A stretch of 64,000 nt of DNA from Hericium rajendrae (lineage: Eukaryota > Basidiomycota > Agaricomycetes > Russulales > Hericiaceae). Of the stretch, positions 45,327-56,209 are shown one piece after another; the stretch's first letter is position 1; the number at the start of each line of letters is the position of its first letter. The position numbers were made by a program, and so were the translations under genes. Below the pieces are notes generated by a model. That model was given only the letters and a program-made list of their open reading frames with translations. It did no database searches and was not told the origin of the DNA. The stretch is taken from assembly GCA_033439255.1 (NCBI GenBank), contig CM065878.1:1798001-1862000 (forward strand). The letters are read 5' to 3'.

Positions 45327-45960
45327 GGCAGGCATCTAATAGCAGGCACTTACGTAGCATGCGGATATGTTTTTTGGAATATTCGTGGATTTTGAATGGC
45401 GATGTGGAGTTAGAACTTGGAATGAGGCTGTGGGCCCAGGCCCGAACAGCGCCGTAGCCAATGGGAGGCGGTGGCGGGACAGCCAATGAAGGGCAGTCAG
45501 GGGAGCCAAGAGGAGTGGTAGCGAATGGGAGCCTGAGAGGCAAACCGACGTAGCGGTTGGTCACTAGGGAAACAACAATCACTCGCCGAGATGTCCTCCG
45601 CTGCAAATTTGATGTGATGGGTGGCGGAGATCGTCTCCGGCTTGTAGAAAAAGCCTCACACCTCCTCCCCGGTGTTCCCACCGTTTCTGTCACCCTTCCC
45701 TTTCGTTCTTCGCTTTCCCCTCTTTTCTTTTCTTTCGCGGTATGTATCCTCGTCATGCAATGTAGATGCTGTACTGATAGCATCCGCAGAGTGCTTGCCT
45801 TGTCAAGCTTTCCGCACCAAAGATCTACTGCTAGCCAGTACCGCCCGCGTAGACCGCTCAATCTGTCTTCTACTTCGTTGCTTCAACTCGTTTTCACTTC
45901 ACTTCCTACGCACCTCTTCCTTTCGTTGGCATTTTCACGCCCTTTCACTCTCTTTTCAAC
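45327..45960. other. Intergenic and 5' leader of the wall-protein gene
   Basis: The stretch from about 45.66 to 45.96 kb is strongly pyrimidine-rich, typical of strong fungal promoters. A likely 5' UTR intron lies within it (listed separately). No gene is seen. Confidence 0.5.
45740..45789 (+). other. Probable 5' UTR intron of the wall-protein gene
   Basis: GTATGT at 45740 and CCGCAG at 45789 enclose 50 nt with a CTGAT branch-like site, the same size and signals as coding introns in this window. It lies 171 bp upstream of the start codon. Confidence 0.5.
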
Positions 45961-47700
45961 ATGAAGTCGATTGTTTTTGGTCTTTCCCTCGTCGGCGCGG
46001 CTGCCGCCCAGGTCGCGAACGGCGTTTCCATGGTTCAGCTGAGCCAGATTATGAGCTCCGCGTCAGCATCCGCATCCGCGGCACCCAGTGCGTCCGCGGC
46101 GTCCAGCGCATCCGCGGCGTCCAGTGCGTCTACGCCTGCCAGTGCCGGCAACAACCAGTCCGGCGCTTCGTCCAGCGCCGCTGCGTCCGGCTACGACAGT
46201 TCTGCTGCTGCAAGCTCGTCCGGATACGGCCAGCCCCAATATACCTCGAGTCCCGCGTACGGCGCGCCCCCGTCGCAGTACACCCCCCCTCCCGCGACAT
46301 ATGACCAGAGCTCCTACTCGTCCTTCATGGGCGGAGGATACAAGTCGATGGACTGCGGCTATGGCTACAGCAAAGGCTCTGACGGCTCCTGCCAACAGCA
46401 GTCTTGGGTATGCCGTTCCGTCTGAATGCCGTGTTATATGTACTAATCGCCATTTGTCCATCACAGTATCAAACCCAAGGCTGCTACCAGACGACCATCA
46501 TCAACAATCAGTGCGTTTCCTAATTGGGTTCGTCAGTGTCGGCTTCTAAATGACCGTTCCTCGCTCTGTAGGCAGTACTGCTACAGCCAAGCCGCGCAGA
46601 CGGTCACCAAGACTGAGCAGGTGACGGTCACCAACTACAACACGGTCACCCAGACCATGACGGAGGTGAAAGCAAAATTGGCGTATCGTATTTTTTGTGC
46701 TAATATTTCGCGCAGACCAAGACCGTGCCGACAACTGTCACCATGACCGATATCCAGACCAAGGTGCAGACTGAGACCGATACCAAGACGGAGATCATGA
46801 CGTCGACGATGCTCGTCCCTACCACCCGCGTCTGGGTCTCTACCGAGATCATTGACAAGACCAGCACGGTTCAGCACACGCTCACCGCTACGGAGACCAA
46901 GACCCAGCTCCAGACGTACACTGCGACCGCGACCGAGACTGACACCGCCACTCAGTCCGTGACGGAGACCGATCTGATCACCAAGACCGTCGTCCAGCCC
47001 ACGACTTATACCAGCGTCTGGGTGAGCACCAAGGTCATCGACAACACCAAGACCGTCGAGGAGACGCAGACTGCGACCATGACGGACTTCATGACCAAGA
47101 CGCAGATCAACACGGCCACCGAGACCGACACGGTGACCAAGGTCTCTGTCAGCACCTTGGTTCAGCCCACCACGTACACCTCCGTCTGGGTTTCCACGCA
47201 AGTCGTCGACAACGTGCGTGCCATCATTATCATTTAAGTGCCTTAGCTCGATTGACATGCGTGGGATTTTTCGCAGACGAAGACGGTCATGAACACTGTC
47301 ACGTCGGTCGTCAGCACGGACCATACCGTCCTGCAGACGCAGACCTTGACCGACACCGCGACCGCGACGCAGACAGAAACCGCTACGGCGACGCAGACGG
47401 TTGCGGAGACCGCTCTTTCCCAGTGCCTTGGCCAGGTCCGTGCATTTCTCGTGTCTCGCCAAGTCGTTTCATGTGCTGACGCTCCCACAGTGCAAGTCGC
47501 AATGGGGGTTGATGTCTGGTAACAGCAACTCCTACAACACTTACGCTTCCGCGACGCAGACCGCTGACGCATCCTCTGCCACCCAATACGGTTATGGTTC
47601 GAGCGGCGACTCGTCCGCTGCGCCCGCAGCAGCGTCGAGTAGCTCCTCCAGCGACTCTTCTGGATCTTCCGGTTCCTCATACGGCTCTTCAGGCTACTGA
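45961..47700 (+). CDS. Secreted Ser/Thr-rich wall or adhesin-like protein with repeats
   Basis: Starts at ATG 45961 with a signal peptide (MKSIVFGLSLVGAAAAQ). A Ser/Ala-rich stretch (~residues 30-80) follows, then a Tyr/Pro/Gly segment and a short Cys-containing module (MDCGYGYSKGSDGSC, GCYQTT, QYCYSQ). The long middle part is Thr-rich with three imperfect repeats built on PTTYTSVWVSTKVIDNTKTV. The tail has ETALSQCLGQ and CKSQWGLMSGNSN and ends in Ser/Gly/Tyr repeats (SSGSSYGSSGY). There is no C-terminal hydrophobic segment, so no GPI anchor is predicted. Thr density suggests heavy O-mannosylation and a cell-surface or matrix role; this is inference. Introns lie near 46.41, 46.51, 46.66, 47.21 and 47.44 kb. 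Confidence 0.82.
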
Positions 47701-48619
47701 ACGCGTCGTACCCCGTACGAATGAGACACGAGCTGATGTTTTCAGCCGGCGTGGTTGAAAAATGGCTGCCCACGGACGGTTCATGGACCTTTTACTTTGG
47801 ACTGCTGTTGATACCTCTATTGATTTTGCCTTCTGGTGCCGATGTGAATTCGCTACTGTAGCAAGTTGACTTGTTTATTCTTCGGACAACCTTTTCTTCC
47901 GGGTTTTACTCCCGTCTGCACGCACTTATCACTTTCGCTCATATGATATCTAAACTCCTGTGCTGTGCTTAATGTTGGGTTTGGGTGTGGGTAGAACTAC
48001 AGATTGAGGCAATCGAACTTGTCTCATCCGAACTCTTCGTTCTTCCGCCGGAATTTTGTAGGTCCCGTTGAGTTTGAAGATGTCGACTCAGTACATCTTG
48101 TAGCCAGTATTGTTGCATGGGCTCTCGTGCCGCCGGTTGGATGTGCCGCCTTCACCGCGCCCAAACCGCGCCGGCTTCATGTCACGACCAATGCTGAATA
48201 GTCTGCTTCGCACACCGCAAAGATGCACACGGTGATCAGCAATATTATTGTTACGGGCAAGGGATTACTGTAAATAAAGCATCGCCATTGGAACAAGGTG
48301 TCTAGATGAGACATGTGCCTCACGACCCTGCGCGAAATACGCACTGCATGTAGCGTGTTTCTCTTTCGTTATCTTACTGTAACTCTGGTGCTCCCCCTCC
48401 TGCGTTCAGCTCGTGGCGCTCATATGGGCTCTCCCATACATCTATCAGACGCCAGAGGCTATGGCGCGCACGGTGACGCATCTCAAAGCGCTGTAGGCGT
48501 CTATTTCAGCGCCTACCTTCGGGCGTCTATCAGGCGTTAGCCGCCCGTCGTTCGCGCTGTCCTCGTCTTCCTTCCACGATCGTACGCCTCAACGCGTCGG
48601 GAATCATTTGCTGACTGCC
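47701..48619. other. Intergenic 0.9 kb, nothing recognised
   Basis: This is the 3' flank of the wall-protein gene and 5' flank of the Clot gene. The frame at 48004-48201 has no signature. Confidence 0.45.
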
Positions 48620-49203
48620 ATGCCTCTCCAGACTGCACAGGATCCCTCCTCGCTCGCTTCGTTTAGCGACATTAATGCAGATTTCGTGATTCTGTACTCG
48701 TCGCGTGATGACGCGGGGAAAATGTGGTGTCCGGTGCGTGGTTCCTGCGACAGTGGGCGCGCGCGCGCCCCTGCGTTCATCGCGAATCGAGTAATCGCTG
48801 GCTAATCTGCGCATGCTGTACTGCTTGCTCTAGGACTGCCGTGATGTCGAAGATCAGATTAATCGCACGTTCACAGCGCCCGGGGCGCGGTCTGGGGTGA
48901 TCGTGTACGTCGGACAGAGAGCTGAGTACGTCCGTCGCAGCATCGCACTTATTGACTCGATGCGTGGTGGTTGGTTGATGTGGTGTTGTTAGGTGGAAAA
49001 CACCCTCGAACCCGTTCCGTGGAGCCCCGTGGAATGTATCATCAATTCCTACTATTATCCGCATCGCCGAGGTGAGCATAGTGGATCTTGGCACGTTCAG
49101 GGATCTGGCTGACTCTTTTCGACTATTCTTCAAGGCCAAAGAGAGCGGTAGACTCGTCGAAAGCGAAATTGCGACCGGTCTTGCGGATTTTGTCCAGAAA
49201 TAA
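48620..49203 (+). CDS. Thioredoxin-like Clot/TXNDC17 family protein, 117 aa
   Basis: Four exons (48620-48733, 48834-48925, 48993-49071, 49135-49203) splice to 354 nt. The active-site motif WCPDCRDVE, split by the first intron after WCP, and the framework DFVILYSSRDDAGKMWCP and WNVSSIPTIIRIAE identify the family (DUF953). Human TXNDC17 (TRP14) is a cytosolic disulfide reductase that works with thioredoxin reductase, so a similar redox role is likely. The length agrees with the family (~120 aa) and both active-site Cys residues are present. Confidence 0.9.
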
Positions 49204-51695
49204 ACAATGCTGTATGTTAAGTGTACGAGCCATCCTCCGCCACATTGCCTGCCAAACGCACCGACATCAGCAAGGCTATACACCCTGACTTGTGCCCTGG
49301 TGCTATGGGTTTTATTTTGTCGTCAGGGCTGCCTATACTTACTACCGCAGCAGTAACTGACCCGGGACGTGTCGAGTTCCTGCTGTCGCAGCCTCTAGAA
49401 GCCACATGTATCCTGGGATTTCATCACCGCATTTTGACGGACAAGCAGAGCCCTTGACCGGCGACAGCTCAATCACGGCTTGTTACGGTCTCTGGGTGAA
49501 CCCGAAGTCCGCCATCTGAGGGTACACGGCGTTGTCTGGCGGCGAAATGTGCTCGCGAGGATTGTGCAATTCCTTGCATATGGAATCCTGAAATGCAATC
49601 TTTCCATTCTCCAATAGGATTTATGCCCGCCCAACATAGGTACGATATCAAGGGTGCAACCGCATCGAGCATCATCATTACACGGACATAGATCGACCGC
49701 AAGTAAGTCTCAATCGCAACCGGAGAACGTGACGACGACGTGTCCTACTCGACAACGTGTCAGGACCGCAGCGCAGTCGAATGAAATCAGTCGGTTACCC
49801 CTTCCTCTGCATCCTCTGCAGAGGTACCGCTGCGCAGCCTCAGGATGACTGCGATTTGATCAATGGACTTTGCATGCGCTCGGAGATTCTGGGTATTCTA
49901 TGGCGTCCACAGGCACATTCGCCAGCTCTAGATGTTGGTGGACAGTGCATTCGGCTCAAGTTTGCGGGTTTCGTTACCCGGATTGCATCCATGAAATGTC
50001 AGTGAGTTTTCTGGTATATTCATAGGTTTTGCCTTTGTAAAATCCATGAGTCTATTTTTTTGACATTCGGATCTCGGCTCATGTGCACCGTCTTGCGGCG
50101 CTGCCGCTCCACCCGCTCTCTGACATTAGCTCTCTTTGCATGTCGTATCTTCGTACTTCCGAGGGTACACAGGGCACGGCTGAGATCACCCGCCGCACCC
50201 TAGGCCCATCTCGCAATAAGCACTTGGATTCTCGCGTTTAGGTACGGTTCACGATCTAGCGCCGACAGTACCTGGATGACCGGAGTTTGGCGCTTGGGTG
50301 GAACAGCTTCTTTGCCCAGGAGTTCATATCTAGTCCATTTGGCGAATCCATGTGGACCGGCGGGACTTTTCTCGTCTACGTCCGGCGAGAAGATATGATC
50401 GAGTGTGTAGATCCTTCATCAAGATTTAGCCCATGGAGGTCAATCCCTCCGGACAACTCTATGCAAGTGGCACGTCGAGAAAATAAACTCTCCATTTCTT
50501 TAGATCTTGTTCAGGCTTGGCTATAATTAGCAGAAAGATCGTTTTAACGCGAGTTTTCGGCCGATTTGCATTGCTGTGAGCAACATCACGGGTCTTCGAT
50601 CATCTGCTGCATTCGCTCTGTGCTGCTGTTGCTGTAAAGCATTAATCGAGGAGATTCACTGCAATTATCACCGGGCTCCGTAGCCTTGGGAGCCATCGAC
50701 CGGGATCACATCAAGTGGATTGATACCTGATGAGTGGGTGTGTTTGAGGCGGGATGCAGTGGGTTGTACGTGAGTTGAGCAGTGCCAGCGCCGGGACGAG
50801 AGCGTCGCGCGGTATGCAGAGGCGTCGGCAAAGCCAGATATGTGACCGTGGCGTACTTCCAAACTCGTAACGAATTGATCCAGGGCAAGGCGAGCGACTG
50901 CATCGCCACGTACTGAATAATGATCAGGACCACGTGCCGTTCATCAACGTCGGCGGACGGAGGCATTGCAAGCCTACTATCGCGCCCACTCGACCGTTCA
51001 CCTGAAACTCTCTCCGTCTCGTCGTCGTTACTTGTGTTACATCCCTCCAACTGTACCAATGCGGAAAAGCCCATCTACTTTGCCGTCAGCGCCGTCATCA
51101 GGCATTTCCAAAAATCAATCGCGCAGCATCGCCTCCGCGTCGCTCCCGTGGGCCTCTCCCGGGGCCTCGTCGGACACTTAGCACGGGTGCGCCCCTGCAT
51201 TCCGATAGCTGTCTGTCTGGTATACCTTTTTTACAGCCGTTTGCTGATTGCAGGATTATAGCTGTGCCATCTACAGAACATCTGTAGGCATGCCATGCTC
51301 AGTCATCTCAGTCGTGATTGATTTCAGACGCCTTGGACTCGGCGCCTTTCGCATCGGCCACATCCGCACACCACAGTCAGCCCGGCGTCTCCATGGGTTT
51401 CCGCGCTTCCTAGTCATGTTGCGTCAATCCTCAAGTTTTTGCAATCGGAGCGAACAGCTCTTGGACCTGTTCCGTCATGCCCGTGCTTATGGATCTCGCC
51501 CTTGAGATCTTGTGTCCAGGAATGTTCCGTCGCACAACTCTGTGCTCATCCAAAAACCCTGTTTTGATGGGTATGCCTGCGGCGTATAAAAGAGATTGGA
51601 ATGTCTGGCTGGTTTGTATCTTCATTCTCTTCAGAAGGCTTCAGTCGAGCCTCACTACCTTCTTTGCGTTCTTCACATCCTCCGCATTCCCACTA
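49204..51695. other. Gene-poor 2.5 kb, possible relics
   Basis: No supported gene. Short plus-strand frames at 49221-49457, 49757-50005 and 50287-50526 have protein-like composition but no recognisable family, start or splice pattern. They could be debris of one decayed gene. No transposon ends or repeats were noted. Confidence 0.4.
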
Positions 51696-52922
51696 ATGCC
51701 TGGCCTCACCCCAGTCCATTCATCGTCCAACACATTCATTGTGTACCACGACACTGCCGCCGACTTCCTGTCCGCCACCTTTCCTACTCTTCGCAAACAC
51801 GAGGAGTCCGCAAACATTGTCCTCGCGCACGCCCTAAAGCTCGTCGGCACGGAAGCTGCCTTGACAGGCGTCCACTTCACGAACGAGGCCGACGCGTATA
51901 GCTCGCTCAGCCAATCAAGAAGCAGCTCGCCCTCGCCTTCTGACCACACCGGGCCATTTTGGTTGACGGTGTGGTCCGCACCATCCCCATTCATTGCCCC
52001 CACGCTCGATCTCGTACTGTCGTGTGTCAACTGGACACTCGGCGACTACCCCATATTCCTCTGGACTCCCAGACACCCATCGCAGGTCTCCCCTTCGTGG
52101 CTGATGCCGCGACTCACCCTCGTCGCCGAGCACCTCCTCGACTACGTACCCCCGGAACGCGTCTTCTCCGTCTTCGGCATGACTTCGCTCGTCAAGTACT
52201 TTGCCAAGTTGTGGACAGAGATGACTTCGATACGCGTTGAGGCCGAGCCGTTCTACGCCGCCTACTACACTTACTGCACCTTGAACACCTTCAAGGACTG
52301 CGATGCACCATTACCCGCCGGCGACAGCATCCGAAGGGCCCGTATGGGTGATCTCGAAGGGGTTGCACAACTCTGCAAGGAGTTTGCCGACGACTCGGTA
52401 TGTCCACATCTCGGCATCCTCCGTCATTCCGGACTTCCAACTTATGTGAACGTACTTTCTCCTTAGGTCTACTTCCCGTTGACTCTTGATCGCGCCAGAG
52501 TGGAGGCACGCGAGCTGATCCAGAAGGGCGTTATTTGGATTTACGAGGCGGACGGAGAGGTCACCACGATCTGTGCCGTTACCCGCAGCTCCCAGAACGT
52601 CAGCGCCATCACGAAAGTGTACACGACACCGAAGTGGAGACGACGGGGATTCGCTGAGCATCTTGTTCGCTTTGTGACGCGGAGGTGAGTTTACAGCCTC
52701 CTCCCAAGTGATTGAACATCATTGATATTAAACTCCATGTGTTTCAGGCTTCTAGAATGTGGAAAGCGGTCTGTGACCCTGTACGTCGGACACAGCAACA
52801 GCGCGCAACGAGTCTATGATCGCGTGGGATTTGTTGGCTTGTGCGGCAAAGCAAAGCCGGAGGGTGTGGAGGATGCCCTCGAACTCGGCTTCGTGACGGG
52901 TGCGCCCAGAGGTCACTGGTAA
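51696..52922 (+). CDS. GNAT-fold N-acetyltransferase, 364 aa
   Basis: Three exons (51696-52397, 52467-52684, 52748-52922) splice to 1095 nt from ATG 51696 (MPGLTPVHSSSNTFIVYHDT). The frame is open further upstream but without conserved sequence. The C-terminal third is the GNAT core. RRARMGDLEGVAQLCKEF begins it, ITKVYTTPKWRRRGFAEHLV carries the acetyl-CoA loop (R-x-x-G-x-A type), and LYVGHSNSAQRVYDRVGFVG is the typical last helix-strand. The N-terminal ~230 residues follow the architecture of fungal two-part acetyltransferases with a leader domain. The acceptor is unknown. The gene is convergent with the MoaC/MOCS1 locus. Confidence 0.88.
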
Positions 52923-53599
52923 ACTACTAGCCCCTTAATCAACCTTCGGACTTAACTCCTTTTGACAATCTCCCCGTCTCTGCTTTACTTCCTCATCATA
53001 CTTCGAACACTTACCTATCATCGCCTAATATTCCCGAAAACCGTACTGGTTACGGAGTAATTGCCCAGTCTCATACCCCTACCCCCCCATCCCAGCTCCC
53101 GACCACATTGCACATATTTTCTTATATATTATAAGGACGCTTATCTTATTATTATAGCACCCTCATTGTATACCTAGCATTACGTTCGCAATCGCAGCTA
53201 GTGTCCCAACAGTAATATACATGCGCCTAATAAATCTGTTCCAATTGAACGCTGATATGTTCGTTCGTCGATTTCGCTGCTTCGTGGCCCATCATGTCTT
53301 CATCGTGGTCAAGGACTGCTCCATGGCAACGCGTCTCCTCCCGACATTCACTCCATGATTTAATAGCTGTGAACAATCAAGTCATGAATCCTTAAGTCAA
53401 AACGCTCGGCAACAACCTGCGCTGGAATGATGATCAGGGGCCGAAGCGCCACGCCATCTCGTCATGAAGTTCGAACTCGATGGCCAAGGAACGACCAAAG
53501 CGATCCGTGCATGCGCCCTAGATTGATTACAGCAAATCGTCATTCATCCATGATACCTGTTCCGAAAAGACAATAAGCTCGAGAAACTGCTACGACTCC
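52923..53599. other. Intergenic between convergent genes
   Basis: 3' flanks of the acetyltransferase and MoaC frames. AT-rich around 53.1-53.2 kb. Nothing else was recognised. Confidence 0.5.
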
Positions 53600-54277
53600 C
53601 TACACATTCTCGTTGCCCGCACCCGTACAGCCGCGTCTGATGAAATCACCACTCTTCCCGCCAGCCTTGTGAGACACGAGCACATCTCCAATTAGCATCT
53701 CCTTGCCCGCAACAGCCTTCAGCATGTCCCATACGGTGAGCAGACCCACAGACACGGCGGTCAGCGCCTCCATCTCCACACCCGTGCGACCCTCGCAGGA
53801 CACAGTCGCCCTACAAATGATGCTATGGCGGAGGCCATGCACACTGGGCGCCGCATCTTCATGAGCATGCTCCTCGGGTATCAGGGTCACGGAGACGTGG
53901 GAGAGCGGAAGGGGATGGCAAAGTGGTATGAGGTCCGCAGTGCGTTTGCATGCCATGATGCCGGCGAGCTGTGCGACGGTCAGGACATCTCCTTTGGCGC
54001 GAGCCTTTGCTTTGGCTTTTTCCAAAGATGGTAAGGTGTTGGCATCTGTGGATGGAGTACCATTGTTCGTGACTACATCATAGGCGACACGGGGAAGGTA
54101 GATGCGTCCCGTCGCAGTTGCCGTCCGGCTTGTTGGCTGCTTCTGGGAGACGTCCACCATCGATGGTCGCCCGCTATCATCGATATGCGTGAGTTTCGGA
54201 AGTGACGGTTTTGTTGAGCTGAACCGTAGTTGTCCCAAGGACGCGGGCCGACCTGGACGTCGGTCTTGATGGCAGAG
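53600..54277 (-). CDS. MOCS1: MoaC domain (cyclic pyranopterin monophosphate synthase), second part of MOCS1 locus
   Basis: The minus-strand frame is open from 54277 (just after a TAG at 54278-54280) to the stop at 53600. Signature blocks are KLTHIDDSGRPSMVDVSQK, LAGIMACKRTADLIPLCHPL, HSIICRATVSCEGRTGVEME and GKEMLIGDVLVSHKAGGKSG. MoaC turns the MoaA product into cyclic pyranopterin monophosphate in molybdenum-cofactor synthesis. The only in-frame ATG is inside the conserved GRPSMVDV motif, so the frame lacks a usable start. It is probably expressed by splicing onto the upstream MoaA exons, as in human MOCS1B and Aspergillus cnxABC. Possible acceptors are the AG of TCAAG or CCAG near 54.26 kb. 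Confidence 0.85.
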   Translation of the reverse strand, partial: LCHQDRRPGRPASLGQLRFSSTKPSLPKLTHIDDSGRPSMVDVSQKQPTSRTATATGRIYLPRVAYDVVTNNGTPSTDANTLPSLEKAKAKARAKGDVLTVAQLAGIMACKRTADLIPLCHPLPLSHVSVTLIPEEHAHEDAAPSVHGLRHSIICRATVSCEGRTGVEMEALTAVSVGLLTVWDMLKAVAGKEMLIGDVLVSHKAGGKSGDFIRRGCTGAGNENV

Positions 54278-54444
54278 CTACATTCCAAGGGGTGCGCTTC
54301 ATCGTCGTGAATTGCGATGTTCTCGATGAGAGACCTGTGAATGAATATGGGTACCTGGAACAGGATCGTGATCAGTTGCTATTAAATGTGAAGTCCAGCG
54401 CGAATGCAGCATACATGAGGTACGATAAAGATACAGTTGACCCA

Positions 54445-55928
54445 TTAACCACCGATGAGAATCATGGGTCTATTGGTAACAACATCTATGTCTTCCATAC
54501 CGGCGTGCTTCTCCTGCTTGCCATATACGGCTCTCCCAATCGTTTGAAGTAAGTGCTGGTCATCGGCCCCTTGTCGCATCTGATCTCTGAGAGACACTTC
54601 CTTCGCATCGAACAAGCACACCTTCAGAGCTGAAGATTAAATTGCAAGTCATCGAAACGCAAACAAAACCACGAACCTTGATCTCGCCATCTGCCGTGAG
54701 CCGCAGCCGATTACAGGATCCACAAAAATGGTCAGACATGCTGCTGATGAAGCCGAGGCTGCCGCGGAAGCCAGGTATCGTGTAGGATCGCGCTGTGTCA
54801 TTCAGCTCGTCCGTGGCCTTCGTCAATTCAGGGTGGGCTAATGCGATACGAGACACGAGCTCGGCTGATGGCACCATTTTTGCCTTATCCCACTTGTTTC
54901 CTGTGTTTTCAATATATCAGATGGGCGAATGAGGCGGCACCACCTGGACTCCTACCTGTGAACGGCATAAATTCAATAAAGCGGATGGAAAGATCCTGGT
55001 TCCTGGTCATCTCGACGAAATCCAATGCCTCCGAATCATTGAGACCCTTGATCACGACGACGTTCAATTTCACGGATTTAAGCCCTTGTGAGGCGAGGGC
55101 GAGGTTGAGCGATCGCAGAACAGCCTCGTGTCCCATACGTCGCGTCATGATCTCGAATTTGAAGGGGTCCAAGGTGTCCAGACTAACATGCCATCAAAAC
55201 TTGCAGACTTGAGAACTTGCCAACGGATCATACCTGAGGTTGAGATGGATAAGTCCATTCTGTACTAGTTGGTCAAGGTGCCGGTGAAGGATGAGACCGT
55301 TGCTTGTCATCCCGATGGACTCAAGGCCATGTTTGCGCAGCTCGTTCAAGCGACCTGTTTCACGGTGTGATCCACGGCGCACCGCTTTGTCGGGAGTCAT
55401 CACTAACCGACAAGCTCAACGATACCCTTCCGAATAGTAGGCTCGCCGCCAGTCAGCCTGATCTTCGTGACTCCGCTCTTCACAAATAATGTTGCAAGTC
55501 TGATAATTTCGTCGTCGGAGAGAATATTTGATTTTGGTGACAGCTCTACGCCATCACTGGGCATGCAATAGAAACCTTGACGACACTTAGTCCGAGACAA
55601 CCAGAAAGACGTTGTTACTACTTGCATCGTAAGTTACAGCGCTCCGTCAAGGAGATCCGCAAGTAATTGTGCCGACGTCCGAAGGAGTCTATTAGGGACG
55701 GAGCTACAGGTCCCTGTCCATCGATCTGTGCGATCTTCTCCTGGGGATCGTAGTCAGGGTAGAGCGAACAAGGTTGGATCACAGCTAAGATCCATGGCAC
55801 ACACCCTCACGAGAGCTCGACGAGTGGAGATGAGTGGTTCGGCCCGAGTCAGACTTGAAGGTGTGGTGTACGCTCGTGCGAAGATTCGACCAAAACATGA
55901 TGGGGATCGAGAGGAAAGGAACAACATG
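54445..55928 (-). CDS. MOCS1: Radical-SAM GTP 3',8-cyclase (MoaA/MOCS1A), mitochondrial
   Basis: Minus-strand exons start at ATG 55928 with an Arg/Ser-rich, acid-free leader ([11 protein letters not shown]-like, [17 protein letters not shown]) that fits a mitochondrial presequence. The first exon splices over 55.81-55.74 kb to [20 protein letters not shown]. The radical-SAM cluster CNLRCFYCMP (C-x3-C-x2-C) is completed across a GC-AG intron (55576-55625). [35 protein letters not shown] and FIEFMPFTG follow. The second cluster is [20 protein letters not shown] (C-x2-C-x13-C). The frame ends NRPMILIGG-stop. A C-terminal Gly-Gly is essential in human MOCS1A. The enzyme makes 3',8-cyclo-GTP, the first molybdenum-cofactor intermediate, with iron-sulfur clusters. 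No frameshift. Confidence 0.93.
55576..55625 (-). other. MOCS1: GC-AG intron in the MOCS1 gene
   Basis: On the minus strand the exon ends CGAT, the intron begins GCAAGT and ends GTCAAG, and the next exon begins GTTTCTATTGC. Only this junction yields the invariant radical-SAM spacing C-x3-C-x2-C (CNLRCFYC). The donor hexamer is the same as in the DUF89 gene. Confidence 0.8.
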
Positions 55929-56209
55929 ATTCCTGGACATTACCGGGGATGCAGGGTATCAAGTTAACGTCGTAGCATGAAGAGGAAGCGAAAGCGCCTA
56001 AGGCTTTTTCTGTGCACTTTATATTTGAGTGCATATGTGTCTATAGGAGGAGTTCTTGGAGCCATTTCTATTCTCTTCCACCTTCCGGGACCATCAAAAT
56101 TGTCGGCCTTTTCCGAGCGCCCACTGCGTGAGTACATTGCGTGGCGGCTTGTTGACGAGTCATTTGGGTTTTGTTTTTTCTGTATGCGAGTCGCTTCTTG
56201 TTCTCAATT

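Noticed and set aside
46635-47462. 275-codon minus-strand frame opposite the wall protein
   Set aside because: Gly/Arg/Asp-rich mirror of Thr-rich codons; the plus strand has the signal peptide and consistent introns.
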